A DNA stretch of 64,000 nt from Primula veris (taxonomy: Eukaryota; Streptophyta; Magnoliopsida; Ericales; Primulaceae): assembly GCA_963682055.1 (NCBI GenBank), contig OY821740.1, positions 33,748,795-33,812,794 on the forward strand. Direction: 5' to 3'. Of this stretch, positions 11,991 through 23,900 are shown in pieces. Each line of letters begins with the position of its first letter. Positions within the stretch are counted from its first letter, which is position 1. The translations under genes were made by a program, and so were the position numbers. The notes beneath the pieces are model-generated. The model was given only the letters and a program-made list of their open reading frames with translations. It was not told the DNA's origin and did no database searches.

Positions 11991-14900
11991 TATAAGCGCG
12001 ATGCCAAGCCGGAAGTAAGCTTCACTGACTTCGATCTGGTGGGGGTGGACGCGCCCCACACTGATGCCCTTGTTATCTCGGCACAGATAGGACTCTGCGC
12101 AGTAGGACGGATCCTCGTCGATCAAGGAGCGTCGGTCAATATACTCTTTGAAGACCTCTTTCGAAAGATGGGACTCAAAGAGGAACAGTTGGAAACCGAC
12201 GTTCCTCCCCTGTACGGATTCAGCTCGGAGGCGGTCCAGCCCAGAGGAAACATAACCTTACTTGTGAAAACGGGAACAAAAGTTATGGGAGTAGAGTTCA
12301 CGGTGGTGAGTGTCCCCTCTGTTTACAACGTGATATTGGGGCGCCCGTGGCTCCATGGAATAGATGGAGTCTCCTCCACCTTACACCAAAAGGTTAAGTA
12401 CCCAACTGAGTCTGGTGTGGAAACCATCTCGGGAAATCAGAAAGTCTCACGCAGCTGTGCCATGGCCGTGTACTCTGGCAAAAAGATGGTGCCGACCCAA
12501 AGTGCCATGAACATCGAGGCAGAGGACCCTAAGCTACTGAGGGAACTAAACAAAAAGATGGGGCCTGAGGCCGAAGACAAGGTGGAGGAGGGACTGCTGA
12601 AAATCCGAATCCCGGGGAATGACGATGACCACTTTTTTATAGTGGGGGCAAAGCTTACCAAACCTGAGGTCACCGACCTCGTCGAACTCCTTCTCCAATA
12701 CCTCGACAATTTCGCATGGGGTCCAAGCGAGATGCCAGGAATCAGTTCCGACCTCGCCTGCCACCGATTAAACGTCAACCCGGATGCCAAGCCCGTGATG
12801 CAAAAGGGGCGCCGTGTCAGTCCAGAGCATGCCGATGCCATAAACGAGGAAGTAGAGAAGCTTCTGCTGGCCGGGGCCATCAGGGAGATTTATTACCCCA
12901 GATGGCTCGCCAATCCCGTAGTGGTCCCCAAAAAGAACGGGAAGCTGTCCCCAAAGATCCTTTCCCCTTGCCCAAAATCGATCAAATAGTGGACTCTACG
13001 GCCGGGGCCGCCAGGATGAGCTTCCTGGATGCCTGCTCCGGCTATCATCAGATACCCATGTCGGAGGCCGACCAAGAAAAAACTGCCTTCATCACCCCAA
13101 GGGGAAATTACTGCTACAAAGTGATGCCCTTTGGGCTCAAGAACGCCGGGGCTACCTATCAAAGGATGGTCACCAAGATATTCGCTAAGAACATAGGCCG
13201 AACCATGGAAGTCTATATTGACGACATGGTGGTAAAGAGCACCCACGAGGAGCACCACCTGTCCGACCTAAGAGAGGCGTTCGAAACGATACGAAGGCAT
13301 GACCTGAAGCTGAACGCCTCTAAATGTGCCTTCGGGGTAGGTGCCGGCAAATTCCTAGGGTTCATGGTGACCCACCGCGGCATAGAGGCGAACCCGTCCC
13401 AGATCTCTGCCTTGAAGAATTTGAAAACACCTGAGAAGAGAAAGGACATACAAAAGCTAGCCGGGATGGCCGCCGCCCTAAACCGATTTATTGCCCGGTT
13501 CGGGGACCGATGCAAACCGTTCTTTACGGCCTTAAAAGCTCAGAAGAAATTCGAATGGACCGATGAATGCCGGCGTGCGTTCACCGAGCTGGCGGACTAC
13601 CTCGGAAGTCCGCCCCTTCTGACCAAGCCGGACCCAGGCGATGTCCTTACACTATACCTGGCCGTGTCCGAGATAGCCGTCAGCGCCGTCCTCATCAAGG
13701 AACTCGACAGGGAGCAAAGGCCCATCTATTACGTGAGCAAAACTCTCCTCGATGCCGAGGCAAGGTATATGCCTTAGGAAAAACTCGTCCTAGCCCTCGT
13801 CGTGGCCTCACGAAAACTTGCTCACTATTTCTCTGCGCACAGCATTGTGGTCTATACTGACCAGCCTGTGCGAGAAATACTCCAAAAGGGGGATCTCTCT
13901 CGACGAATGATGAAGTGGGCCTGCCACTTGAACGCCTACGACATCAGCTATGCGCCGCGAACGTCCGTCAAGGGACAGGCCCTGGCCGACTTCGTGGCAG
14001 AATTCACTGGGACGACCCAATGCCCCGACATCACAGGATGTGCCCCCGAGACCTGGACCTTGCACGCGGATGGAGCCGCCAATAAGAAAGGGTCCGGCCT
14101 CGGCGTCGTACTCCGATCTCCACAAGGGGATGTGATCGAGAAGTCAATCCAACTTGGCTTCAGAGCCACCAATAACGAGGCCGAATATGAGGCCGTTATC
14201 GCCGGCTTAAAAATGTCCCGAAGCCTCGGAATCAAAAAGATACTGGTGCATACGGACTCTCAATTAGTCAGCAGCCAGATCAGTGGTGAATTTCAGACGA
14301 AGGACGACAGAATGGCCAGCTACGTGGCTATCGCTTCCGGAATACTCCAAAGCTTCGAATGTCAAGAAATCATCAACATCAACAGAAACGAGAACACCCA
14401 CGCCGATGCATTAGCGACCCTAGCCTCGGTCATGAGTGATAAGAAAGAGAGAGTCATCACCATAGAATATGTCCCTTCGCCTAGCATCGAGGCTAAGGCA
14501 ACAATTAACATGGTGACTGACCTCCCGCCGGAGCCAAGCTGGATGGACCCCATAATCGAATACCATCGCTCCGGTGATCTTCCCAATGACAAGAAAGAGG
14601 CCGAGAAAATAAGAAGAACGGCATTGGGATTCTGGATAGCTCCCAACGACAAGCTCTATAAAAGATCGTTCTCTGGCCCCTACTTACTCTGCGTCCACCC
14701 CGACATGGTAATAAGGGTCATGGAGGAAATTCACGAAGGCACGTGTGGGAGCCATACCGGGGGCAGGTCGCTGGCCAACCGAGCCTTGACCCACGGATAT
14801 TGGTGGCCCCTCATGCAAAAGGACGCCAAAGCTTTCGTACTCAGGTGCGAGAAGTGTCAGAAGTACGCACCCATACCCCATGCCCCGGCATAAAAAATGA

Positions 14901-15785
14901 GCAGCGTGACCTCGCCCTGGCCCTTTGCGCAGTGGGGCATGGATATCGTCGGACCATTCCCCGTGGCCCCGGGGGGGGGGGAAGAAGTTCCTCCTCATGG
15001 TCACCGATTACTTCTCAAAGTGGGTGGAGGCCGTGGCCTTAGCGAAAATCACAGAGGCCGAAGTGATACGTTTCCTCTGGAGAGACGTGATCACCAGATT
15101 CGGAATCCCCTACTCAATCGTCGCGGACAATGGGGGACAGTTCACCGGGGTCAAATTAAAAGCGATGTATGCAAAGTATCACATCAAGAACTACTATTCG
15201 ACCCCCTCGTACCCCCAATGCAACGGACAAGCCGAGGTGTCAAATAAGACCGTGCTCGACGGAATCAAGAAGAGGCTAGATAAGTCCAAAGGACAATGGG
15301 CCGCAGAACTGTATCACGTCCTATGGGCCTACCGAACGACGAGAAGACGGGGCACTCAACAGACACCCTATAGCCTCACTTACGGAATGGAGGCCATCAT
15401 CCCGTTAGAAATCGGGCTTCCCTCTCTGAGGACGGACATCGTGGAAAACGGACTTAACGAAAAGATGATGGGGCTCGAGCTGGACTACGCCGAAGAAAGA
15501 AGGGAGGTTGCGGCCATCCGTAACGCCGAATATAAGAACGAGCTGGGGCGTTCTTATAACAAAAGAGTGAACGCCAGACGTTTCCAAGACGAAGACCTCG
15601 TGTTACGAAAAGTAAACAACAACACCAGGATACAGTCCGACGGCAAGCTAGGCCCCAATTGGGAAGGCCCCTATCGAATCCTCGGTGCAGTAGGGAACGG
15701 GGCCTACCTGTTGGGCCGTATCCCCAACGATGTCCCGGTGGACCGACCTTGGAACATCAACAACCTAAGGAAGTACTACCAGTAG
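11991..15785 (+). pseudogene. pol of the Tat-type element (protease-RT-RNaseH-aRNaseH-integrase), several lesions
   Basis: Domains in order: aspartic protease (about 12060-12370, active-site region LVDQGASVNIL); reverse transcriptase (about 12840-13540, FLDACSGYHQIPM and the YIDDM catalytic motif near 13216); RNase H (about 13600-13990); a second archaeal-type RNase H (about 14050-14440, LHADGAANKKGSG, HTDSQL, HADALATL); integrase (HHCC finger about 14729-14876, then catalytic D in WGMDIVGP, D in VADNGGQF, E in NGQAEVSNK). Lesions seen: a small deletion with frame change near 12943, removing a conserved stretch before RT motif A; an in-frame TAG at 13775-13777; an in-frame TAA at 14891-14893; and a frame shift in a G-run near 14971-14980. 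The last frame ends at 15785. No intact pol can be made as read. Confidence 0.9.
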
Positions 15786-15894
15786 GGCTCGACCTTTATG
15801 ACTTTGTGTAAATAAGAATGTGGTGTAAATTTATGCCTGTGGGCTTTATAAATAAAAACTGCTGAATTTTTCAATTCATGTGAATTTTCTCTAA

Positions 15895-16278
15895 GTGTTT
15901 CAGAACACGAGCCTATACGGCATCCCAGTTCATATTTACTTGAATTTTTCAGTTCATTTAAATTTTCTATGTGTTTCAGAACACGAGTCTATACGGCACC
16001 CCGGTTCATATTTACTTGAATTTTTCAGTTCATTTAAATTTTCTATGTGTTTCAGAACACGAGCCTATACGGCACCCCGGTTCATATTTACTTGAATTTT
16101 TCAGTTCATTTAAATTTTCTATGTGTTTCAGAACACGAGCCTATACGGCACCCCGGTTCATATTTACTTGAATTTTTCAGTTCATTTAAATTTTCTATGT
16201 GTTTCAGAACACGAGCCTATACGGCGCCCCGGTTCATATTTACTTGAATTTTTCAGTTCATTTAAGTTTTCTATGTGT
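15895..16278. repeat. 76-bp tandem repeat array in the retrotransposon 3' region
   Basis: Five tandem copies with period 76 (starts at 15895, 15971, 16047, 16123, 16199; a partial one at 16275), each beginning GTGTTTCAGAACACGAG. Copies differ at only a few positions. The array lies just after pol. The hypervariable 3' regions of Tat-group elements are known to generate such arrays, some of which seed satellite DNA. Confidence 0.95.
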
Positions 16279-16497
16279 TACTTCGGTTGGCAAGTTATGA
16301 GTTGTATAAAACGAGCGCCCCAACGCCGAAGCACTAAGGCCCACTCATTTGGGAGCGTGTATACAATGAATAAAACACAGAAGAATAAAAGACAAGTCCA
16401 AAATTGTTTTTTCATTTCATTCAATGGAAAGCTATTACATGCTAAGTACGAAAAAGGAAATTACATCGAGAATAAAATCTAAAAACCACAAAAAGCC

Positions 16498-19226
16498 CTA
16501 AGATGCCCCCTCATCATCATCTGCATCGGCGTCCGAAAGGGCTCGAGGGGTTAAGGGGACCACCTCGGGAACGGGAGCAGAGGGGACCGGAACAAAAATG
16601 TTATCCATGTTCCACACCGGATGATACGGTCCCGCCCTCATAAAAGCTGCTGCCTCAGACCAGCCATCGACATAGAAGGAATTAAAGTCCTTCTGTGTCG
16701 ATAGCTCCAAGGCGGCGCTCATCTCTGCCTCGGCGGCTTGAACCGCAGCCTTTACTTTTTCGGCCACCCCGGCCTCAGCGTCTTCGACCGCAGCTTTCAC
16801 TTTATCGGCCACTCTCGCTTCAACCTCCTTCAGAGCCGTCACCGCAGCTTGGGCACGCTCCTCGGCCTCAGCACCGGCCTTCGCGGCCTCAGCTCTCCGA
16901 GCTTCCAAGGATTCGACGAGGCCCTCGGCCCTCTCCGCCCTTTTCTGGGCCCCCTCCGCCTTCTTCAGAGCGTCTTCGGCCTGCTTAGCATTGGCCTCAG
17001 CCTTCGAAGCCCACGACCTCACCAGCTGCCCTTGCTGGTAGACGTATTGGTTCATCGTCAAGTAGGTCTACAAAAGAAGAGAAACACTTAGCAAGAATTT
17101 AAGAAATAAACGAAAGACAATGGCACAACGAAAACAACGTTTACCTGCGGGATCATGGCCATGGCCGACGTCATGGCGGAAGCAAGGTCGCGACCACGTT
17201 GGTCGGCCTCGACAGTCTGCTGCTGAAGCGCGGCCAGAGCAAGCAGGCCAGCAGAGGGATGGCCCTCCATAATGCTCTGAACCCCGGTTGCCGCCTTGAC
17301 CTCCTCCGGAGTCTGAATAGGCATCCTTGGGAATGGGGAGCCAGAGCCTGAGCTTGAGCCCGAAGCGCTAGGCATCAGACCCTTTGCCTGAACGGATGAC
17401 ACCGCTCGCTCTTTAGCAACGACCACATGCTCCCTGGTATCCTCCCTCGGCTCAGAATCCCCGGCACGGGCTTTCTTCGCATCCCGAGGGGCCTTCGACT
17501 CTTCCCTCTTCCTCTTGGCAGCTTCGGCTGCTTCGGCTTTACGAGCGGCTCGTTCAGCGGCTCGTTCACGCCTCAACTGCCCCGCCAGGCCTCCCAACCT
17601 CTCCAAGGTCTTTAACTTAGCATCTGTGGGAGCCACTTCAACCACCTCGTCGTCCCTTGTCCCGACGACCCCCTCCTCCTCCTCAGCCTCGGGCTCCAAA
17701 GCCTCCACCTCTTCCACCTCCTTGTCCCTTGCCCCGACGACCCCTCCCTCACCAGCCTCGGGCTCAAAAATCTCCGCCTCCTCGCCATCCAACCCCGCCT
17801 CCTCCTCGGCCTCTTCATCCGCCTCCTCCTCGTCGAAACGGAACACCTACACAGACCACACAAGAAAGGAGTTAGAGAAATTAACTAAATCTAGCTAAGT
17901 ATAAAAACAAAGATTTGAGAAAAACAAGGAGCGACTTACCCTGGTCCTTGAGGTGCCCAAGGCTGGCCCGGAGGGTTCTGCCTCAGATGGGCTATCTTCT
18001 AAGCGTAGGGGGCTCCCCACAGCGGGCTCCCTAGAGCTCAAGGGGAGAACCTCTGTCAGAGGCTTCCCATGCGTATCAATATAGGTACGGGTACCGTCCG
18101 CCCCCACTCGGTAGTGAAGGACGGTACCATCAGATCGGGTCTCAAAGAAAACCCCGGCCGTCGAAGGAGCGAAAGATCTCGCCTCGTCGGCCTTCGCCCT
18201 GGCACTCGGCTTCGGCTTCGATTTCACCACCTTCTTCAAGGTTCTTTCAGCAGACCCCTCGACTGCCTCAACTTCTTTGATGGCTTTAGGTGGGAGGGTG
18301 GATTCAAAACCCTTCTCTTTCTCCCACCGTTCCCGGGAGTACCCCACGGGACAGAAGGTCCTAGGGGGCCAGAGGAACTCGTTCCCCTTACAGCTTGTGG
18401 GGGAGCCACATAGTAACAGGCGCTCCGCGTCGCGAGCGCCTGCGTCGGTCCCGTCCGGACCCCACCAGTTAAAGGCCAACTCGATCGACCTCACATTCGG
18501 CTCCCCAAGACCCCTTAGCCTCGCGGCCACCGTGGCCTTGTTCTCTTTGTTACTTAGGACCATCCCCGGTCTGGTTGGGAGGATCAGGTCATCCCGGCGG
18601 AGCCAGTTACCCTCCACCACGATTACATCTTGTGTGTAACCCCGATTCGAATCAGAGTTACCCAAGATGAGCTGGTTATGCGACCGACACCGCAGGTACG
18701 GCTGCCTGCTTTTGGCTTGGGAGCTAGGCTCGCTCTGTAAAAACTCGTAACAAGTGAGCAGCTCCCTTAACCCCAATGGCTCCGGTAGAGTCGAGCCCAG
18801 TAGTTCGTTTAGTGCCTCCATCCCGGCGCAGATCCGGTGGGCTTGCAGAGGCCACTGACAAGGGAGAGTTTGCGTCCAGGCGCATAACTCCGTCAGCAGC
18901 TCCGGGATAGGGAGGTGAGTGCCCCCGTACAGAAGGGACGAGAGAGAGAGCGTCACCATGCTCTTCGGATCCGCTACGATTCCGTTCACCTCGTCGGAGT
19001 TCTGACACCTCCGAAGACGGAACCCTTCGCCGATCCCGCAGAGTTGTCGGAACTCTTCGAGATCGGACCCATGAGTCCGTACCATGATGCTGCTATCGTT
19101 GCTATCGACGCTCAGGGACGGGTCGAGAACCATAGCCCGGAATGGGAGCGTGTTGGCCATCACGGCCAAGCATTGCGGAGTAGGGGCAACCATCGGGCCC
19201 TTGCCGGCTCCGTGTTTAATAACCAT
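16498..19226 (-). CDS. Spliced antisense ORF of the Tat-type element (gypsy-type transposon protein)
   Basis: Three antisense exons join in frame at good GT-AG sites: 19226-17940, 17846-17145 and 17067-16498, giving about 852 residues from ATG 19226. This Met is preferred to the 19340 frame start because a minus-strand TATAAATA at 19354-19347 would put the cap site downstream of 19340. Exon 1 has a globular domain (LPIPELLTELCAW, QWPLQAHRICAGMEALNELL) resembling the putative gypsy-type transposon domain. Exon 2 is strongly acidic (Glu-rich) followed by a basic stretch. Exon 3 is an Ala/Glu/Lys-rich coiled coil (KAEANAKQAEDALKKAEGAQ). No stop or frameshift breaks the joined frame, unlike gag-pol. 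Such antisense genes are a known accessory of Tat elements; their role is unknown. A function as an RNA- or chromatin-interacting factor would be speculation. Confidence 0.8.
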
Positions 19227-19346
19227 TTTCTGGCTTAAGTGTTCGAAGGTGAAATTTGCTAAGGGTGGAGAAGGTGAGAGAGAATGTTTGCTGTGGAATC
19301 TTGTAGAGAGAAGTTGAAAAAAGTGAAAAATGGTTTTCACTGAGGG

Positions 19347-19354
19347 TATTTATA
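19347..19354 (-). promoter_or_regulatory. TATA box for the antisense gene
   Basis: Minus-strand TATAAATA about 120 bases upstream of the chosen ATG (19226), followed by sequence suited to a short 5' UTR. It supports independent antisense transcription from inside the element. Confidence 0.5.
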
Positions 19355-19725
19355 GGCCCCTAGTGGAAGGTGAAAAGACATTTACCAGAAGGTGAAAAGA
19401 CGCAACGGCTCATTGCACGAACTCCCACAAATAACCGCCGCCACTCAATCAATGTCCACCACGTGTACAGCCTGCAGAGGCCATCTGCCAAATGTCACTC
19501 ACCAGCCGTTTTAGCATTAATGACGTTGTAGGAATCAAAGGGACAAAGACGGCGCCTCGTGTCCACGTGTAAGAAATCCATGAATGGTTGCACACGTGTC
19601 ATAAAACAGCCATGCATGAGCATATTTGCACCGACGAGCACGAGAACAAAATGACCGGAGCCCCCGTAACGACCAGAGATCCTCGCCGACCTCGTCCTTA
19701 GCAACGACTCCGGACAGGGAGCTGT

Positions 19726-20434
19726 TGGAGAGGGAATGTCAGCATCCCCTCGTCCGGGGCAATAACGCCCCCAAAGCGGGCCGTCCGGGCCTCATCAACC
19801 CTGAATGATGCGATGCCCCGGATTGGGAGGGCCGAGCCGTGCTGAGGCCGGCCCAAAGAAGCGTGTCGAGTACGCTTCCCCAATTAATGTTGCTGCTCCC
19901 TTGGGGGACCCTCCTGACGTTTCACCGACGTGGCCCAATCACAGGACACCTCCTGTGGGCCCCGGGAAAGGACAGTACTCTTGTCAGAGTCATAAATGAC
20001 CTAACGCCGTTGGATTAGCATCTCCCAGTACAGTGATCCAAGGGTTAATACACCTCTGAACCTCACTATAAATACCCCCCTAATCCTACTTAGGAAAGAG
20101 GGGAGAAAAAAAAGAGTGAGTAGAGAGATAAAAAAAAAACTGAAACAGCCCGTACCAAAGCAACATAATCCCCGGCATCAGACATCACCTCCTGTACCTG
20201 GTCCGACCCCCCCCCCCCCCCCCCCCCCTCTCCCTACACTTCGTACTTTTTAGTCTTCCGAATACTGACTTGACCGTTGGAGAGGGAAAACCCGGCAACA
20301 ACCCCGGGCCCCTGTTCGTTCCTTGTGCAGGCACGAAGACCACCTGACCGCCGGAGCATACCTGACCGCCTCGGAAGATCGGAGCCGACGCGAAGTTGAT
20401 TAAGTCGAGCTTGGGAAGAAAATCAGGCTCGCCA
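19726..20434 (+). repeat. 3' LTR
   Basis: 709-bp LTR starting TGGAGAG (one mismatch to the 5' LTR start) and ending CTCGCCA. It is followed by the CGGTG duplication. The C-run near 20207-20228 is longer than in the 5' copy. Confidence 0.93.
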
Positions 20435-20772
20435 CGGTGTACATGTTTTTTACCTCAACACGATTGAATAATTGACTTCCAAATTCAATGACAAGTTGGC
20501 TGAGTGAAAAACATTAACCTGTACCACTTACTTGAGAATTAATATCACCGTCCGTATCAACCCTTTCTAACACTATATTACCTCGTGACGTCAACCCTTT
20601 CTAACACTATGTCAGACCGGTCGGCACACCATTTTTTTTAATTTCTAAAACCGAATCGGCTCGATCCAGTTAGCTTATGTCCGTTTTTTTTCCGTCCAGA
20701 CCCAAATAAACCGAGAGAAATAACACCAGATCTGGTCGGGTCATTTTGTCCGCACCTTTTTCTAAAATAAAC

Positions 20773-20804
20773 GCGGGAACTAATGAGAATAAAATGGCGG
20801 GAAA
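20773..20804. promoter_or_regulatory. Two E2F-like sites upstream of RPA2
   Basis: GCGGGAA at 20773-20779 and GGCGGGAAA at 20796-20804; the latter reads TTTCCCGCC on the other strand, matching the E2F consensus TTTSSCGC. They lie 145-175 bases upstream of the RPA2 ATG. E2F control of replication genes is established in plants; here it is inferred from motifs. Confidence 0.5.
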
Positions 20805-20849
20805 CAAATCCCCATTTTTATTTATTTATCAAATCTCTCTCTCAGAACC

Positions 20850-20938
20850 CTTTCATATCCCAGTCTCTCTCTCTCTCTCCCTCTCTATACATACATATAT
20901 ATAAATAGATACATACATATATATATAAATAGATATAA
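20850..20938. repeat. CT and TA microsatellites in the RPA2 5' UTR region
   Basis: A (CT)n tract followed by two tandem ATACATATATATATAAATAGAT-like units just before the ATG. It is simple-sequence DNA with no separate function seen. Confidence 0.8.
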
Positions 20939-20947
20939 TTAGCAAAG

Positions 20948-23900
20948 ATGATGTCGAGCCAGTACGAAGGGGGATACACTTCAACTCTCTCTTCTCAGCC
21001 CACAGACTCCATCGTCTCGTCCAAAGTATATATTTATTTATTTTATTTTATTTAATTTAACTGTCCGATCGATAACTGTTTTAAATATTCCCTGCTTTTT
21101 GAGTTATTTTATTTTTATTTGGTTTATTGCAGATCCGTGACAGCCCAGGACTGGTGCCGCTAACGGTGAAGATGATAAGCGAGGCTCAGCCCGGATCTGA
21201 TAAATCCAATTTCGTTATCAATGGTGGCGATGTTACCAATGTGTGTACCCTCTTTATTTCCCTTTTATTCTTTAATTAGGGCTTTTTATGGTCAAATTAG
21301 GGAAAATCAATATAAATAGTAGATTGTTTGTGACAAGTGAGTATGTCAATACTTAATTGGTAGTTTAGATAAAGACACCTATATGAATTACCAATGTGTG
21401 TACCTATTTTCCTTTTATTATAAATTTTGTGTTTTTTTTTTGGTGAAACTGTTTGAGGCTATTTCATTAACGAGTCGATTGCATGTAAAAAAGTATGTAT
21501 GTTACTACATAGCCGTTTTGTGCAGATTTTAATCTGTAGTTTAGAAAAAAAAGGCACCTTTTATTTTAAAATTTGTTTATTTTCATGGTGAAACTGTTTG
21601 AGGCCATTTCATTAACGAGTCGATTGCATGTAAAAAAGTATGTATGTTACTACATAGCTGTTTTGTGCAGATTTTAATAGGTAGTTTAGAAAAAAAGGCA
21701 CCTTTTATTTTAAATTTTGTTTTTTTTATGGTGAAACTGTTTGAGGCTATTTCATTAACGAGTCGATTGCATGTGAAAAAGTATGTATGTTGCTGCATAG
21801 CCGTTTTGTGCAGATTTTAATCAGTAGTTTAGAAAAAAAGGCAACTTTTATTTTAAATTTTGTTTTTTTTATGGTGAAACTGTTTGAGGCTATTTCAATT
21901 GCATGTAAAAAAGTATGTATGTTACTACATAGCCGTTTGTGCAGATTTTAATCGGTAGTTTAGAAAAAAGGCACCTCTTTGAATAATCAATGTGTCTATT
22001 TTCCTTTACTTTAGAATTAGGGTTTGTTAAATGGTCAAAATGGGGAGGTTTTACTAAAGAGTAGATTGCTCGTAAATTCGTATGCTTGTGTGTATGTATG
22101 TGCGTAATCGAGTTGTGTAGAGCTTACTCAGTAGTTTAGAAAAAAAGGCACCTATATGGATTACTAGTGTGTTTAATATTACTCGCACGTAAGTACATAG
22201 GTACATACTACATAGTTTAGTTGTAGAGCACTCATCTACTCGTTAGAAAAAGAAGACAATACAAGTGTAACAGAAATCGCGTGACTAAAGTCAAATTACA
22301 GGACTGCCATTTACTGTCAATTATGTCATAAGCTGGACCTCAAGGATTCGACATTAGTCATAAATCCAAATGCGTTATCAATTTCAGTGAGGTTACCAAC
22401 TGGTTTTCTCCCTTTCGGATAATAAAAACTTGAGATGCATGTGCATAAATTAGGAACTGGTTGGTAGTTATTTGTCAAAAAGTATTGCTACAGAGTTTAT
22501 TATGCATGTAAGTATTACGGAAATAAACATCCATGAAAATGTACAGTTAAGGATGTAGAACTGTCAATGCTGCGTCATCCTTTGTATATATATATTATCT
22601 GCTTGTTGCACTTTTAGAGAAAACATACTACAATAGCTATTTCTTGCAAACTTAGAATCAAATGGGTCAATTGACTTTAAATCCGCTAGCTTATCTAGGC
22701 CAGGGCCCAGGAAAGCAGAAGATTCAAGTGAAAAGCAGAATAACCAACTACGAAAGAGCTAGGCCTGTAATGTCATCAATTAGTTCTTTCTCTGCATGTA
22801 GGCCGTTTACGTTGCTAATGGGTCTCGTGGTTCAAGTGTATGCCCGTTTCTTTATTTTACAAGTGTATGCCTGTTTCTTTATTTACAAGCCTGTTTCTTT
22901 ATTTTACAAGTGTATTGTTCTTAAAAACTACTAGTTAGGCATACCTTTATAAGTAATAAGGATATATGTTCTTCATTGCAACAGATTGAGTCCGTAATTT
23001 AGTTTCAGTGTAAAGAACTGTCTTAAGAAAGTTACAGAAAAGTCAATATAAAAGAATGTTGCCTTCTTTTGTGATATGAAAATCATGTCTTACAAAAGGT
23101 TATTTGTATTAAATTTCTACTATGCATACAAGTCATTCAGAGTACATATCAATGATTAATCTTTGTGAGAAGTATATGTCATTTAGAGACGGTGAAGATA
23201 AATGAATGTAGATAAATCTGTTTTGGAAGATGGAAGTACACGAGGCAATGATTCATGATTGATTGTATATGTTCCTTTTGTAACTTCTATTATGACAATG
23301 CTATATTGTTATCTTATCTGCTGTTAGTAAATTTGTTGTGTTCATGATTACGTGCTGCAAAAATTGTCTATTGTCTCGTATTTTATTTTCATTAGTCCGC
23401 TAAGATCTATCTAGATTAGTCTACTCCACTTTTCCTCTTTCAGTCATTCTCTATACCTATTTCCTAATGACACGTTCAAGTTAAATAAAAAAATTTGGGT
23501 TAACAATTTTAACCCAAAAGAGAATTCTATTTGCTTAGTATGTGTATTTCTCCCTCTTATACTTCTCATGTTATCAAGAAATGAAACTTGATTTTTACAG
23601 CTTGTCCTCCATTTCTTTTACGTCAATACCATTCTTGTATTTATTAGATTTTTGACTTTCTATGACCTTCAATTAGTTCATGATTCTGACTTTACCATAT
23701 GCTGGTGCTTCAGGCTACAGTTGTTGGTATGGTGTCGAATAAGAATGTAGGGTCAATCAAAGTTTCTTTCACCCTCGATGATGGAACGGGACAAATAAGC
23801 TGTACCAGATGGTAGATCTTTTCTAATATTTCATAATTTAGAATAAATGTGCTCTCCAAGAAAAAACAAATTATATATTTGCATTTGTTACAATGAAGTT

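Larger units (their letters stand above)
9460..20434 (+). mobile_element. Full-length Ty3/gypsy Tat-type LTR retrotransposon
   Basis: 10,975-bp element bounded by two near-identical LTRs (9460-10158 and 19726-20434) and by a 5-bp target-site duplication CGGTG (9455-9459 and 20435-20439). The order is LTR, primer-binding site, gag, protease, reverse transcriptase, RNase H, a second archaeal-type RNase H, integrase, 76-bp tandem repeats, spliced antisense gene, LTR. The second RNase H together with a long antisense reading frame after integrase is characteristic of the plant Tat group (Retand/Grande-like). Gag-pol is disrupted in several places, so the copy cannot make its own proteins as read here. 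Confidence 0.95.

Noticed and set aside
10189..15587. Many minus-strand ORFs opposite gag-pol
   Set aside because: GC-rich shadows of the coding strand with no domains. Only the 16498-19226 antisense gene has splice structure and a promoter.
15895..16278. CRISPR-like direct repeats
   Set aside because: Contiguous 76-bp tandem units without variable spacers, inside a plant retrotransposon.
16695..19317. Plus-strand ORFs rich in Pro, Arg or Ser over the antisense gene
   Set aside because: Low-complexity mirror images of its acidic and coiled-coil parts.
21583..21798. Small ORF in RPA2 intron 2
   Set aside because: It arises from the 143-bp tandem repeat and has repeated low-complexity content.
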